From positions 1,364,001 through 1,428,000 of the forward strand of contig JANATG010000008.1 in assembly GCA_029449235.1 (NCBI GenBank): DNA of 64,000 bases, given 5' to 3'. A program made the position numbers and the translations under genes. The DNA is from Linnemannia schmuckeri (lineage: Eukaryota > Mortierellomycota > Mortierellomycetes > Mortierellales > Mortierellaceae). Shown here piece after piece: positions 54,398 through 64,000 of this stretch. The notes under the pieces were generated by a model. The model had not been told where the DNA came from and made no database searches. It saw only the letters and a list, made by a program, of their open reading frames with translations. Position 1 is the first letter of the stretch. Every line of letters begins with the position of its first letter.

Positions 54398-55450
54398 ATG
54401 CCAACAACAGTCTCCCTCGCTCACACTCTCAACCAAGGACCTACAATGCACCAACAATCAACCCTCTTTATCGACGCCCCTGCCGCGCCTACCGGCCCTT
54501 CATACTTTACTCATTCCTCAAAACAACACAAGCAGCGCCGCTCAGTCACCAGCTTCGCCTCTCGTCAGTCCAACTCTTCTTCTTCCTCTTCAGAAAATGA
54601 CGACGATGACGACTCGCTCATGAACCGCCCTTCCCTTCACCAGATCCTTATCAACCAGGGACGCGGTCAATACAATCTTGACAACTTTGGCGCTTTCCTC
54701 CAGTCCCAGTTCTGTTACGAGAACTTGGCCTTCTGGCTCGCCTCTCGCCAATACAAGGTAAAAATACAGCATCCATCCATCTAACTTTCAACTTTTCTCC
54801 TTCCTCCCAACTCTTCTCCCAGTTCATTTCCACTTCTCTCTACCCTTTCCCGTCCCCTCACCCCCACTTCACCTCACCTTGCAGCATGCATGCTCTCAGA
54901 TTTCCCCTCCCCTTTCCAGCAAGTGATATTAACGCCTGTATCTTTTCATTTCTCTTTTCTCCCGCAGTTGTGCGCCCAGTCTCTGTTCCAATCAGTCCAG
55001 TCCTCTGCGCCCATGTTCACCCTCCACAGCGATACCGCTCACCACCTCAACCAGTCCCAATCCCGCGCCTTCTCCGACCTCCAGATCAAGATGCGCGCCA
55101 TCCTCGAGACATTTGTCCTCCCCAGCAGCCCCCACGAGCTCAACCTCTCTGACGCTATCCGCTGCCGTCTCTTGAGGTCTGTGGCCGAAGGAGACTTCCA
55201 CCCTCAGGTCCTCGAACAGGCCCGCGAGTCAATCATGGATCTGATGAAGTGCTCGAGCTACCCCATGTTCCTTGAATCTATTGCTGCCAAGAGAGCCTCC
55301 AACGCCGGTTCTTCCCAGTCTACGTCTTCGTCTTCTACCCAACAAGACAGCCACCATCACAGCCATAGCGATGGCTCGAGTGGGTCTTGGCGCAACAAGG
55401 CAAAACATCATTTCAAACTCGTCTCCAAGATGTTGAAGCGAAGCCCCTAA
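54398..55450 (+). CDS. RGS-domain protein
   Basis: Model: join(54398..54757, 54968..55450), 280 aa. The N-terminal 75 residues are Ser/Thr-rich and end in a short Asp run. The RGS domain follows: SLHQILINQGRGQYNLDNFG, then FCYENLAFWLASRQYK, ILETFVLPSSPHELNLSDAI and LLRSVAEGDFHPQVLEQARE, ending MDLMKCSSYPMFLESI. RGS domains accelerate GTP hydrolysis by G-alpha subunits; ENLAFWLA is the conserved helix around the G-alpha contact. The tail is Ser/His-rich and ends in a basic HHFKLVSKMLKRSP that could bind membrane. The start is the first in-frame ATG; a CCAG precedes it directly, so an upstream non-coding exon is possible. Confidence 0.88.
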
Positions 55451-57435
55451 ATCAACATCCGATGCCTTCTATCTATGATCTTTATCATTTCTCATCTTGT
55501 ACACATCCTCTCTTCCACCCAATACCCCTTTCTTTTTTTTCTTCAATTCGCTTCTGCTATGTTTCTTGCTTTTTAGTCACTTCTTGTCACGCACATCGTC
55601 CCTTTTTATGATTTTTTCTTTTTCTGCTTGCAACCATTTTCTGTACATATACCCATTTCATTTGCTGAGCATACCCATCCATAGATTAGAAGTAGTTTAG
55701 TTCTAGTTGACCCAACCACTTCAAAACCAACCTTGTAAATACAAAACGTAACGACCTCTCTTGATGACCTATTCAAAACATAATTTTCTCGTCTGCTTTG
55801 TGTGCTCATTTTGCCCCATGTTCTCATGAACTCATTTTGTCGTATGTTCTCATGTTCACTTCGTTTGTCTGTGTATCCCTATGTTCCATATAGTCTAGTA
55901 CATTGTGCCCCATGTACCGTATTACTTTGTGTTCCATCTTCTCAACGTTCTCAATGTTCTCCTTGACCTCATATGTCTCCGAGGCTCTCCACCTGTCATC
56001 CCTGTTGCCATGGTCCCATGTCGTTATGCCTTGTTCCATATTTTTTTTTATGCCTTGTTCCATGTGTGCTTATAAACGTCCGAAGCACATAAAGCGTGTT
56101 ATCTCGATTGCTCACTTTGTTTTTTGTTCCAGATGCCTTTTCGATGAAAGCAAGCAACGTGGGGGTTCATCCGTCCGTCTCTGTCCAAAACCAATGCCTT
56201 GTGGACATAAACCCCCTGCTTTTCTGTCTCCAACTGCCTTACGCTTCTTGTTACACAATGTCAATGAAAGAGCTGTTAACGCTTTAGGGGCCAGTGCTTC
56301 GAAACCTCCCGCCTTTTTTTTTTTTTTTTTTTTTCTTTTCAAAAAAGGAAAGCTGTTAACGGTTCAGAGACCATTGCTTCCTCATCCCTGCATTTTTTAT
56401 CTTACCTTTTCCTTGATACCAAGTAAAGAGTTTGTTAAAAGGATGCGAAGGTTTTAAGACCCTGTTAAGCTGACCAATGCCACTAAAGTAGAAACAAGCT
56501 AGCTAGCCTAGCGTGCTGTGTCCCTTGCATATTTTTTCTGAGCTACTTTTTTTTTTACAAGTACACCTGGAAGGGTCACACATACAGAGAGACATACTGA
56601 CAAAAAGTAGAAAATTAATCGCCGATGGAATGGCAGGCTAGACTTATGGTACTTACAGTGCTCTATGCCCCATTTCTTGTGGAGGAGGAATAGATAGATA
56701 GATAGAGAGAGGAGCGGACTGGTATGTTGTGTTTTGTCTCTTTGTCTTGCATTTCCCCCCCCCCCTTTTTTTTTTGTGATCGCCGGTTGAGGCAGTATAT
56801 TCTCTTGACGTAGTACTGTTCACGATCTCTACGTTGTTCCCGTCTCTTGTGTTTCTGCGTTGTTGTCTGTATATGTGTATATGAGAGTCAAGGACATTCC
56901 CTGTGTCGAAGAATAGTATAATGCAAGGAGTCTCAAAAAAAAGACCTGGGGTCTTGGGTAGGATAGATTCCGCGGAGTAAATTCGTTCATATGAGTGCCC
57001 TGTCTGTTGGTGAAGAAAGGAAAGAATCCAGGGGCATGGGTAGGAGGAGGGAAGGGGGGAAGGTGCACTGCCACATACGTAAGCCAGAAAACTGGATCCT
57101 CAGGTCTTGTTCCTGATCAAGAAAGCTATTTTCTTCTCTTCACCATCTCTTTCCTTATTCATCCAAGACGAACCCCGACTGATTCTCGATTTCAGGTACC
57201 AATAAAAAAACAACGGTCAGGTATGCATGGCCCAAGCGATTGGTTAAAGACGGTGACGTTAAGATTACTTATCTCATCGTAAATGCAACAGTTAGAGTTG
57301 AATAGGACGAAAAAGAGAATGGCAGCAAAGCCACCAAAAATACGAGCCTGCGATGATCAGTTTGAATGCGACTACACCCGAATCATCGACCCTTCATCCT
57401 TCCCTTCTCCACTCAACCAACACACCTTCATCGCC
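55451..57435. other. Intergenic with degenerate ATGTTC/TGTTCCAT repeats
   Basis: No gene supported. Positions about 55800-56065 contain many variants of a TGTTCCAT/CATGTTC word. TATGCCTTGTTCCAT occurs exactly twice, at 56025-56039 and 56049-56063. Further on, GCTGTTAACG recurs at about 56272 and 56352 with similar flanks ending TGCTTC. A short minus-strand frame across the first repeat (55824-56063) reads as a MEQG/MEH-rich peptide and is a by-product of the repeat. Confidence 0.5.
56025..56063. repeat. 15-bp direct repeat within a degenerate array
   Basis: TATGCCTTGTTCCAT at 56025-56039 and again at 56049-56063, separated by 9 bp containing a T run. Confidence 0.85.
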
Positions 57436-58661
57436 ATGAACTTCGGAACCGTTGCCCGTCGCGCTTACTCCACCAGAGTACGTTCGCTCCTTTCTATCTG
57501 CACGTTCCCTTCAACGTCTAACAACATAATAAGGATTCCACGCAACAAGACGTACAAGACGCTTTCACATCTAATGGCCGCCTTCCATCGGGATATACAC
57601 CCTCGTGGAACACCTCCTTTACGCCCTATTCAGGAACCAGGCGCCATCATTCCAAACCACTTTCGATGAACGGCTGATTCTAACCACTACTGTTACCTTT
57701 TATTGTCTGCATACATAGGCCGCCATCCCCCCCACCATTGGCTCCACCAAGGCTATTGGCTCCCCCAAGGATGCCGCTCGCGTAAGTGTCACACACCCAT
57801 AGCTTCAGGAACCGTACATATAACCTATGCGTGCTCTATATCGTTGCTATTATTGCCTTCGATCACTGACCATCGCCTACCTCTTCTTTCTATTCTCTAT
57901 ATTGCTTTTCTTTTGTGCGCGTCTCATCAACCTATCAAAAACATCAATCATCCGCAATGCACATCGCAACAAACTACAATCAACGACGTATAAACGACCA
58001 CCTCGCCAACGAAAAACATACACACACTCACACACCCATACGCAATCATGGATATCGCTTCATCAACATTGACATCACCGTCATTACCACCACCATAAAC
58101 GCCACCTCCCCTGAATATCACCAACAAATTTCTGCAACAAATAACAGATGGCCAAGGTCGTTAACTTTTACAAGGGTCTCCCCAACGGCCCCGCCCCTGC
58201 TGCCCGCTCCTCCGGCTACCAGGCTCGCCACTTTGACGGCAAGAACTCGGACATGACCCCCGTCTTCCAGACCATCGCCGCCGTCTTTGCCCTCTCCTAC
58301 ACCATCGACTACCACTTCCACTTGAGTAAGTTTCTTCATTTCTTTTATTTCTATGCGTCTGTCTCTTCTATAGTTTTTATGGAAATAATCAGGATAGGAT
58401 GGAGACATGTGTGAGCGATAGTATTGTGTATGCGTGTGTTGTGTGGGTGTGTCGATATCGATATATATATCTATGATCAGATGATCATAGGTTATTCAGA
58501 TGATACCATACACACACATCCATTGCGAAGCATCGCTCGACAGTAGCAATGCAATGTATGCATGTTTCGAAACAAAAAAAAAAACGCAGCCGCTAACGAC
58601 CTTATCTTCCCTTTCTAATTTGTGTCTAATAGAGCACCACAAGAACGTTGCCCACCACTAA
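57436..58661 (+). CDS. ATP17: Mitochondrial ATP synthase subunit f
   Basis: Model: join(57436..57477, 57719..57781, 58148..58325, 58633..58661), 103 aa. Exon 1 (MNFGTVARRAYSTR) and exon 2 (AAIPPTIGSTKAIGSPKDAA) form a mitochondrial presequence. Exon 3 encodes MAKVVNFYKGLPNGPAPAAR, then QARHFDGKNSDMTPVFQTIA and one membrane helix AAVFALSYTIDYHFHL. The last exon gives KHHKNVAHH. VxFYKxLPxGPAPA, YxARxFDG and YxFHLxHHK are the signature of Atp17, subunit f of the Fo sector, and length matches yeast Atp17. All phases close. The short last exon (29 nt) follows a 307-nt intron. Confidence 0.94.
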
Positions 58662-59192
58662 ATGTGCGCGTAGCAATCACATTTCCCTCTCTCTTTTGTA
58701 TGTAACAAGAACGAATGAAGTAGAAACGAAACCTCTCTCTTTCCTATCATCATAAAAACGAAAATCACCTTACTATTTGTTTTTGTTTTAAAGTATTCAT
58801 CTGTGTATTATTTTTTGTGTTGCTTGAAGGAATGCAAAGCTATGGCTACTTTTGGGGATCTGAGAATGTATGGATGTATGTCTCTTTTTTTGTGATGATT
58901 TTGTGTTGTGCTTTTTGCGTATTTTTTTGTGGAAATGGGTTATGTTTTTTGTTACGTTGCTATTGTTGCATGTTATGAAAAAAAATGTATGTGTAAAAAA
59001 AGAAATCTTGATGTAAGAAAGCGATTAAGAGGGATGGGTTGACACCCTTTCCCCTCTCAATTCGTTTTGTATGGTATTGGGTAAGTGGGCAGTGCTGGAG
59101 GAGAAAGAAGAGAAAAGTGCAATGAAGAAAAAGATGTGAAAAAATGTGTGCTGGTGAAAGAAGTAAAAAAAAATGATAAGGCGAACATGTGT
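58662..59192. other. 3' flanks of ATP17 and the PKA regulatory subunit (convergent)
   Basis: Two genes converge here. The sequence is T-rich, then GA-rich approaching the minus-strand stop. No gene evident. Confidence 0.45.
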
Positions 59193-59592
59193 CTAGACGT
59201 GGTTCAGTTGAACCTGCGGTGGCGCTGGTGCAAGAATGGGCGACGCCGAGGAAAGAATCGGCGTTGGCGCCGAAGCTAGTGCGGGGGAGGTCGATGCTGG
59301 GGAGGCGTTGGAGGAAGGGGGCGCAGAAGAGACAGGGACCAGTTGTTGCTGGTGTTGCTGAATCTGTTCCTCAATCGTTTGGTAGTTGACGCTGTTACGC
59401 TTGATAATCTCGACAACTGGTCCCAATAACCGGACAAATGCACGCTTGCCCAACGTGGCGCACTTTAGCCTGCCTTGGGCTTTGATCGTCGCGGCACGTG
59501 GCATGTCGTTCAACAGGGCCAATTCTAAGGGGATAGAAGTGTAAGAGGACAGGGGCAGAGAAGAGAAAGAGACAGGGCGATAGAGGCAAAAT

Positions 59593-59647
<55 letters not shown>

Positions 59648-62446
59648 GTGTAAAAAAAAAGATGTAATGCATGGTTAGGCATGGGCGTGCATCACACTGC
59701 ATATGCATCTTAATCGCAATAAAAAAAATCAACAAAAAAAAACAAAAAAAAACAAAAAAAACGTGGTTTAGAAAACAAACACATACCTCCAAAGTATTGA
59801 CCGGGTCCCAATCCAGGCATGGGGAATTCTTCTCCCTTTTCATTGTACTTTGTCACTGTGGCTTCGCCCGACTCAATGATGAAAAAGTTGTCACCCTGAT
59901 CGCCCTGACGGACCACGGGCTGACCATCGTCAAAGTAGACAGATTCGAGAGCATCGGCAATCTTGTGACGCTCATAGGGTTCCAACGAGACAAGCAAGGG
60001 GACCGTCTCCAAAAAGGCCTCATACATGCGTCTCTTGCGCGATGTGTTCTCCATCAAGATCCTGCGGAACGTAATCCTGTCCAGGGCCCAGAGAACAATG
60101 TCCGAGGTTGCCGTCACAGTCGCAGCACGAGGTCCATTGTACATCAACGCTAACTCTCCAAAGCTGCCGCCAGGCCCATACTCAAACACCTTCTCGGCAG
60201 GGTTGCCATTCTTGGCCACAAAGACATCCAACGATCCTGTCTCGACCACGTAAAAGTAGTCGCCGACAGCACCCTGCTCGATGACGTTCTCCCGGCTCCT
60301 GAATCTCTTCTCCGCCATCGCGTTGACAACGTCTTCGTGCTGGTCCTCATCCAAGTTCTTAAACAAAAAGTTGCTGGCGATCGAGACTTCGATCCGCTTG
60401 CGCTGCTCAGGGGTCTTGGAGATCACTGTCTTGACATAGTTTTGGTGGCTGGGAACCATGCTCTCGGCACTGACGGAGGTGCGGCGTCCACGCATATAGT
60501 TAGCGGGCATCGAGAGCAGAGGGCTAGGGTCCTCGAGGGCCTCGTCGTCCTCATCGTCTGAATCGCTGTCCGAGTCACTCTCCATAGAGTGATCGGGGCT
60601 GGATGCGGCAGGAGTAGAGGCATGGATAATCTTAGGAGACGAGACGGACAAGGTTGGAGGGATCAAGGCTGGCAAGAACTGAGGAATTTCTCGGTTGGGT
60701 TGCTGAGTGTTGCGGGCTTGAATCGTTCCATGGTTATCCAAGGAGAGGCAGAGGTTATGTCATCGCCCATGTCGTCGATTGTAGGGAGAGAGGGTTTGTT
60801 CCAAAGGTAGTACACGACGGGATGGATAAGACAGAGAAGCGGGAATCGATGACAGATGTATAAGGTAAAAGTATAAAGGTCAGTCGGTGACATGGTTGTG
60901 TGCAGTATGTAACTATGTATGTATGCGCCTGTAAGTAAATATAGAACTTCAAGTCCGTTCCATCCCTTCTCCTTCCCCTCTTTCACCCACTCTCGTTGTA
61001 ATTTTCTTTTTCTCATATTTTTTTGCCTTCCGTCTTGATTAGCCTGCCTTGTCCTCGTCCCCCGCTCATCTCTCGCAGTCTCTCTCTCTCTCTCATTTCC
61101 TTTCCCTAATTTCGTTCTCTTAGCCCGCCAGCCAGGCCGGCCGGAAAAAAGAGACACAAATAACGATTACACATAAAAAAAAAAAGAAATGAAAGCAAAA
61201 CCAACATGAGAGCCATGAAAAAAGAACTAGAAAAAAAAAAGCGTTGAGCTCAGCTCAGTTGCTTGTGCAGCTCAATACCACTCAGCTCATATATTTTTTT
61301 TGATTTTTTTTTGGTCTAACATGTTGGGAAGGGGACATTCATGTCCTCGATATCCAAAAGCCATTAATAAAAATAAACATAAAACTTTCACCACGTTTTT
61401 GTTGGTCGGTCTTTCTTTGCCTTCCATGTGGCAGGCGGCATATCGTCGATAGCATATGGCTTCGGGGACACAAAGCATGTCATCGCACTCTTCTCTTGTT
61501 AAAGGCCAGCAGGCACACATACACACAACATACATACACATCTGTCCCTCTCTTGCCTCATATCACACTCAGAGAGAGCGATAGAGAAAAAAAACAACAG
61601 AAATAAAAACACCAATAGCAGCTCATAAAATAACAGACCTCGGGACCAAACAAGTGAAAAAAAAAGAAAAAAAAGAAAAAGGACGCAGGCAGAGAACACA
61701 CGTTTGGCGACACAGGCAGGCGTGGCCGACATGTGGCATCCATCCCAAACGGGTTGGACCATGCACTGCACAACTGACGACAGAGAAAAAAAGAGAAAGG
61801 AAAGTAACCCCTGCTCTTGCGATAGCCAGGCACCGTTTGTTACCCACAAACGTGATAGCCATGCAATGCTGTCGTTTGTCCATGCTCTGCTCATTTTTTT
61901 CCTTCTTTTCTTCCTTTTTGCCTTGTTCGTACTCCCTCTTCCCCTCCGCCCTTGTTGTACGGTGTGCATCCAATCCATCCGATCCAACCCATCCTATCGA
62001 TTCTCCCAAGACCGGTATCTCCCATCGCCATAAAATTAAATAAACGAGGCAAAAAAAAAGACGTATAAAAGTACAATCCGTTGTTATATTTCTCACTATA
62101 CCTCATCATCGGCCTTCAAAAAAAACACACACACAAACACACATACGACAAGATATCTCTTTGAACTTTTATCATTTCTACTCTTTGCTGGTTGTTGTTT
62201 TTGGAAGGGAGGAGTGAAAAAACGACGCAATAAGAATAATATGCAAAAAAAAGTGCGCTTACCTTGCAAAAGGAATCGAATGCGCTGTTCCTCGAGTTTC
62301 TGGTTGAAATAGTTGGCGCAGAACTGGAGGACATCCTGGGGCTGGGCTGAGATCACCTTTTGATTGAGATCGTTCAGGATCTCTGCGTATGCCTGGGGCA
62401 GCGACCTGTGGATAGGCGATTGTGTCGTAGTTGAAGAAGCAAACAT
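59193..62446 (-). CDS. BCY1: cAMP-dependent protein kinase regulatory subunit
   Basis: Model: complement(join(59193..59524, 59787..60716, 62263..62446)), 481 aa. The N-terminus holds the RII-type dimerisation/docking domain (YAEILNDLNQKVISAQPQDV, FCANYFNQKLEEQR). The pseudosubstrate/autophosphorylation site RRTSV lies at about 139-143, after an acidic SDSDSDDEDDE stretch. Two cyclic-nucleotide-binding domains follow, each with a phosphate-binding cassette: FGELALMYNGPRAATV and GELALLNDMPRAAT. The tail is a Ser/Pro/Ala-rich extension. It binds and inhibits the PKA catalytic subunit until cAMP is bound. The 1.5-kb first intron is unusually long; its acceptor could be at 60717 (used here) or at about 60669, both in frame, and a small exon could be hidden inside. 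Confidence 0.92.
59594..59642. repeat. GA dinucleotide microsatellite in BCY1 intron
   Basis: About 24 copies of GA without interruption, inside the last intron of the PKA regulatory subunit gene. Confidence 0.9.
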
Positions 62447-64000
62447 GTTTCTCCTTTTTATGATTGTGGTGATGTTTGTTGTTGTTGTTGTTGTTTTGTT
62501 GAAGCTGCTTGTTGTTCAGATGGATTGGGCGATTTGTGGTTTGTGAATATTGTTGTTAATTATTTGGGCGAAAGTGATGGAGAGAGCGGGAAAGAGTGTG
62601 TGTAGGTGCGTTTTGTGTATATATATATGTGTGTGTGTTTGTAAAAGAGAGAGAGAAGGAGAGGGAAGGAGGCGAGGAAGGAGAGAGAGAGAATGAGAGG
62701 GAGGGAGAGAAAGAGGAGGGGATTGATGCGTCTGGTATTCTGCGGGGTTCAAGATGTAGAAGGGATCCGACGGGGTATGCAGCAAAAGCCCTGTATCGCC
62801 AACAGTCAATGGAAGCGGATGTGTGATGTATTGCGTGTGAGAGAGGATGGATTGGGGAGGGAGAAAGAGAGGGAGAAAGAGAGGGAGAGGAGAGCAGAAG
62901 AGAGAGAAGAGAAGAGAGAAGAAAAGAGTAAGTATGTGAACGGTTTTGTTTGGATTGAAGATGGGGATTGGAGAGGAAGGGAGAGAGAGAAGAACGAAAG
63001 GCAAATCGAGGGAGGGAAGGAAAGAGAGAGAGAAAAAAAAAAGGAAAAAGAAAAAGGAAAAAGAAAAAATAAGGGAGACAGTAACAAGAGTAAGAAGGAG
63101 AGAGGGAAGGGGGAGCACAGGACGGTTGGATTGGGTTTTTTGTTGACTTGTGTTGTTGTTGTGTATGGTGGGCTGGTTGGCTGGATAAGATGATTGTTCG
63201 CGCCTCGTGGCCGTTGAAATATGTGTGGAAAATCAAAATAAATAAATAAATAAATAAACAAATGGCGAGCTTCTTTTTTGTGTGGTGATGATGTAAACGA
63301 TCCCAGAGAGAACAGAGAGGAGGGAGGAGAGTCACTCACGAAACACACACGAAGAACAGGGGAAACACGCGGCTGCAACACGATTAAGGAACAGAGGATC
63401 GAGCTGAGACTTGTACAATTATTGTTTTCGCAGCGACCATACAAAACAAAAAGGAAGTAGAATAGTAAAGAGAGAGTGAGAAGTAGAGTAAGAAAGAGTG
63501 AGTTTGAATCGAAGTAAAATAAAAAAAGAAAAGGCTCAAAAAAAAGAACTGGTACGCACTGAGTGGGTGGTGGTGGGACAGAGAGAAGGAAAGAAGATAC
63601 GATACGCACGTTGTTGGAGCTTGTTTTGTTTGTGTTTGACTTTTTCAGGCAAAAGGAATGAACCCGTGAAGGGAAGGGAGGGAGTGTGAATGAATGTAAG
63701 AGTAGGTGGAGGAGAGAGAGAGGAATGAGAGGAATGAGGAAGGGAGGAGGAGGAGGAGGAGGAAGAGGGAGAGGAGAGCAAATGGAGAAAGGGTGGGAAG
63801 TGGGAGGATGGAATGGTGTGAAAGAAGAAGAGGAAGATGAAAGAAAAAAGAAAGGAGGGAGAAGCAAGGAAGAAGGAAAAAAGAGGCGGAGGAGGAAGGA
63901 GGGAAAAAAAAATCAGAATATTTTTTTTTTTTTTTTTTTTTTTTTCAGGGCAGGTTTCAGAGGAGAGACTCCGATTTTATCACTTGCTGTCTTGATTAAT
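62447..64000. promoter_or_regulatory. Upstream region of the PKA regulatory subunit, purine-rich
   Basis: No gene is recognisable. Positions about 62640-63090 and 63660-63910 are GA-rich on the + strand (GAGAGG, AAAGAGAGG, GGAGGA). Long stop-free minus-strand frames rich in Ser/Phe/Leu/Pro arise from this composition. A (AAAT)n run lies near 63237-63259 and a T26 tract near 63920-63945. The pyrimidine-rich strand is the transcribed-direction leader of the gene at 62446. Confidence 0.5.

Noticed and set aside
55824..56063. Minus-strand frame encoding a MEQG/MEH-repeat peptide
   Set aside because: A direct consequence of the degenerate TGTTCCAT repeat; no support as a gene.
61244..61290. Cluster of AGCTCA words in the first intron of the PKA regulatory subunit
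   Set aside because: Too short and irregular to call a repeat array or regulatory element.
62516..63867. 200-350-codon minus-strand frames over the end of the window
   Set aside because: Purine/pyrimidine simple sequence removes stop codons; residues are low-complexity with no conserved motif.
1..64000. CRISPR arrays, bacterial operons or plasmid/phage features
   Set aside because: No regularly spaced repeats and no prokaryotic gene organisation; genes are spliced and eukaryotic.

Overview
The window is nuclear DNA from a filamentous fungus. Protein genes are split by short GT-AG introns (mostly 60-400 nt) with TAG/CAG acceptors, the two tRNA genes lack an encoded CCA, and the proteins are fungal in type: a Zds1-like protein, a Pkc1 with HR1-HR1-C2-C1-C1-kinase order, a Bcy1-type PKA regulatory subunit, and small F1Fo subunits (Atp17, Atp18). 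The mix, and a single-pass membrane protein of a style I associate with Mortierella-like fungi, suggests an early-diverging lineage (Mucoromycota, probably Mortierellomycotina). That placement is inference. I assembled gene models by hand from reading frame, splice sites and family similarity; nearly all close in frame from start to stop.

Layout. 1-10 kb: a truncated unrecognised gene, tRNA-Glu(CTC), a TrhO/UPF0176 rhodanese protein, an EVE-domain (THYN1-like) protein, ribosomal protein eS27, a TLC-domain membrane protein, eIF3k and ATP synthase subunit j. 10-24 kb: a Zds1-like protein, ribosomal protein eS4, then eIF4E and a 4E-T-like eIF4E-binding protein transcribed divergently from a shared 1 kb region that contains a perfect CRE (TGACGTCA). 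25-34 kb: a single-pass membrane protein, a retroelement-like unit with an RNase H protein but no reverse transcriptase, a second identical tRNA-Glu(CTC), and ribose-5-phosphate isomerase. 34-43 kb: a nucleostemin-like protein with a degenerate GTPase site, Pkc1, and a second TrhO-like gene. 43-54 kb: about 11 kb with no convincing gene, rich in homopolymers and microsatellites, holding a 119-bp element with 31-bp terminal inverted repeats and an 8-bp target duplication (hAT-type MITE). 54-64 kb: an RGS protein, ATP synthase subunit f, and the PKA regulatory subunit with a purine-rich upstream region.

Two functional themes recur. One is translation: eS27, eS4, eIF3k, eIF4E, its binding partner, two tRNA-Glu genes, two putative tRNA-modifying enzymes and a ribosome-biogenesis GTPase relative. 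The other is signalling: Pkc1, the PKA regulatory subunit, an RGS protein and Zds1. The items most worth a second look are the RT-less RNase H element beside a tRNA gene, the hAT-like MITE, the eIF4E/4E-T divergent pair, the degenerate GTPase and the duplicated TrhO genes.
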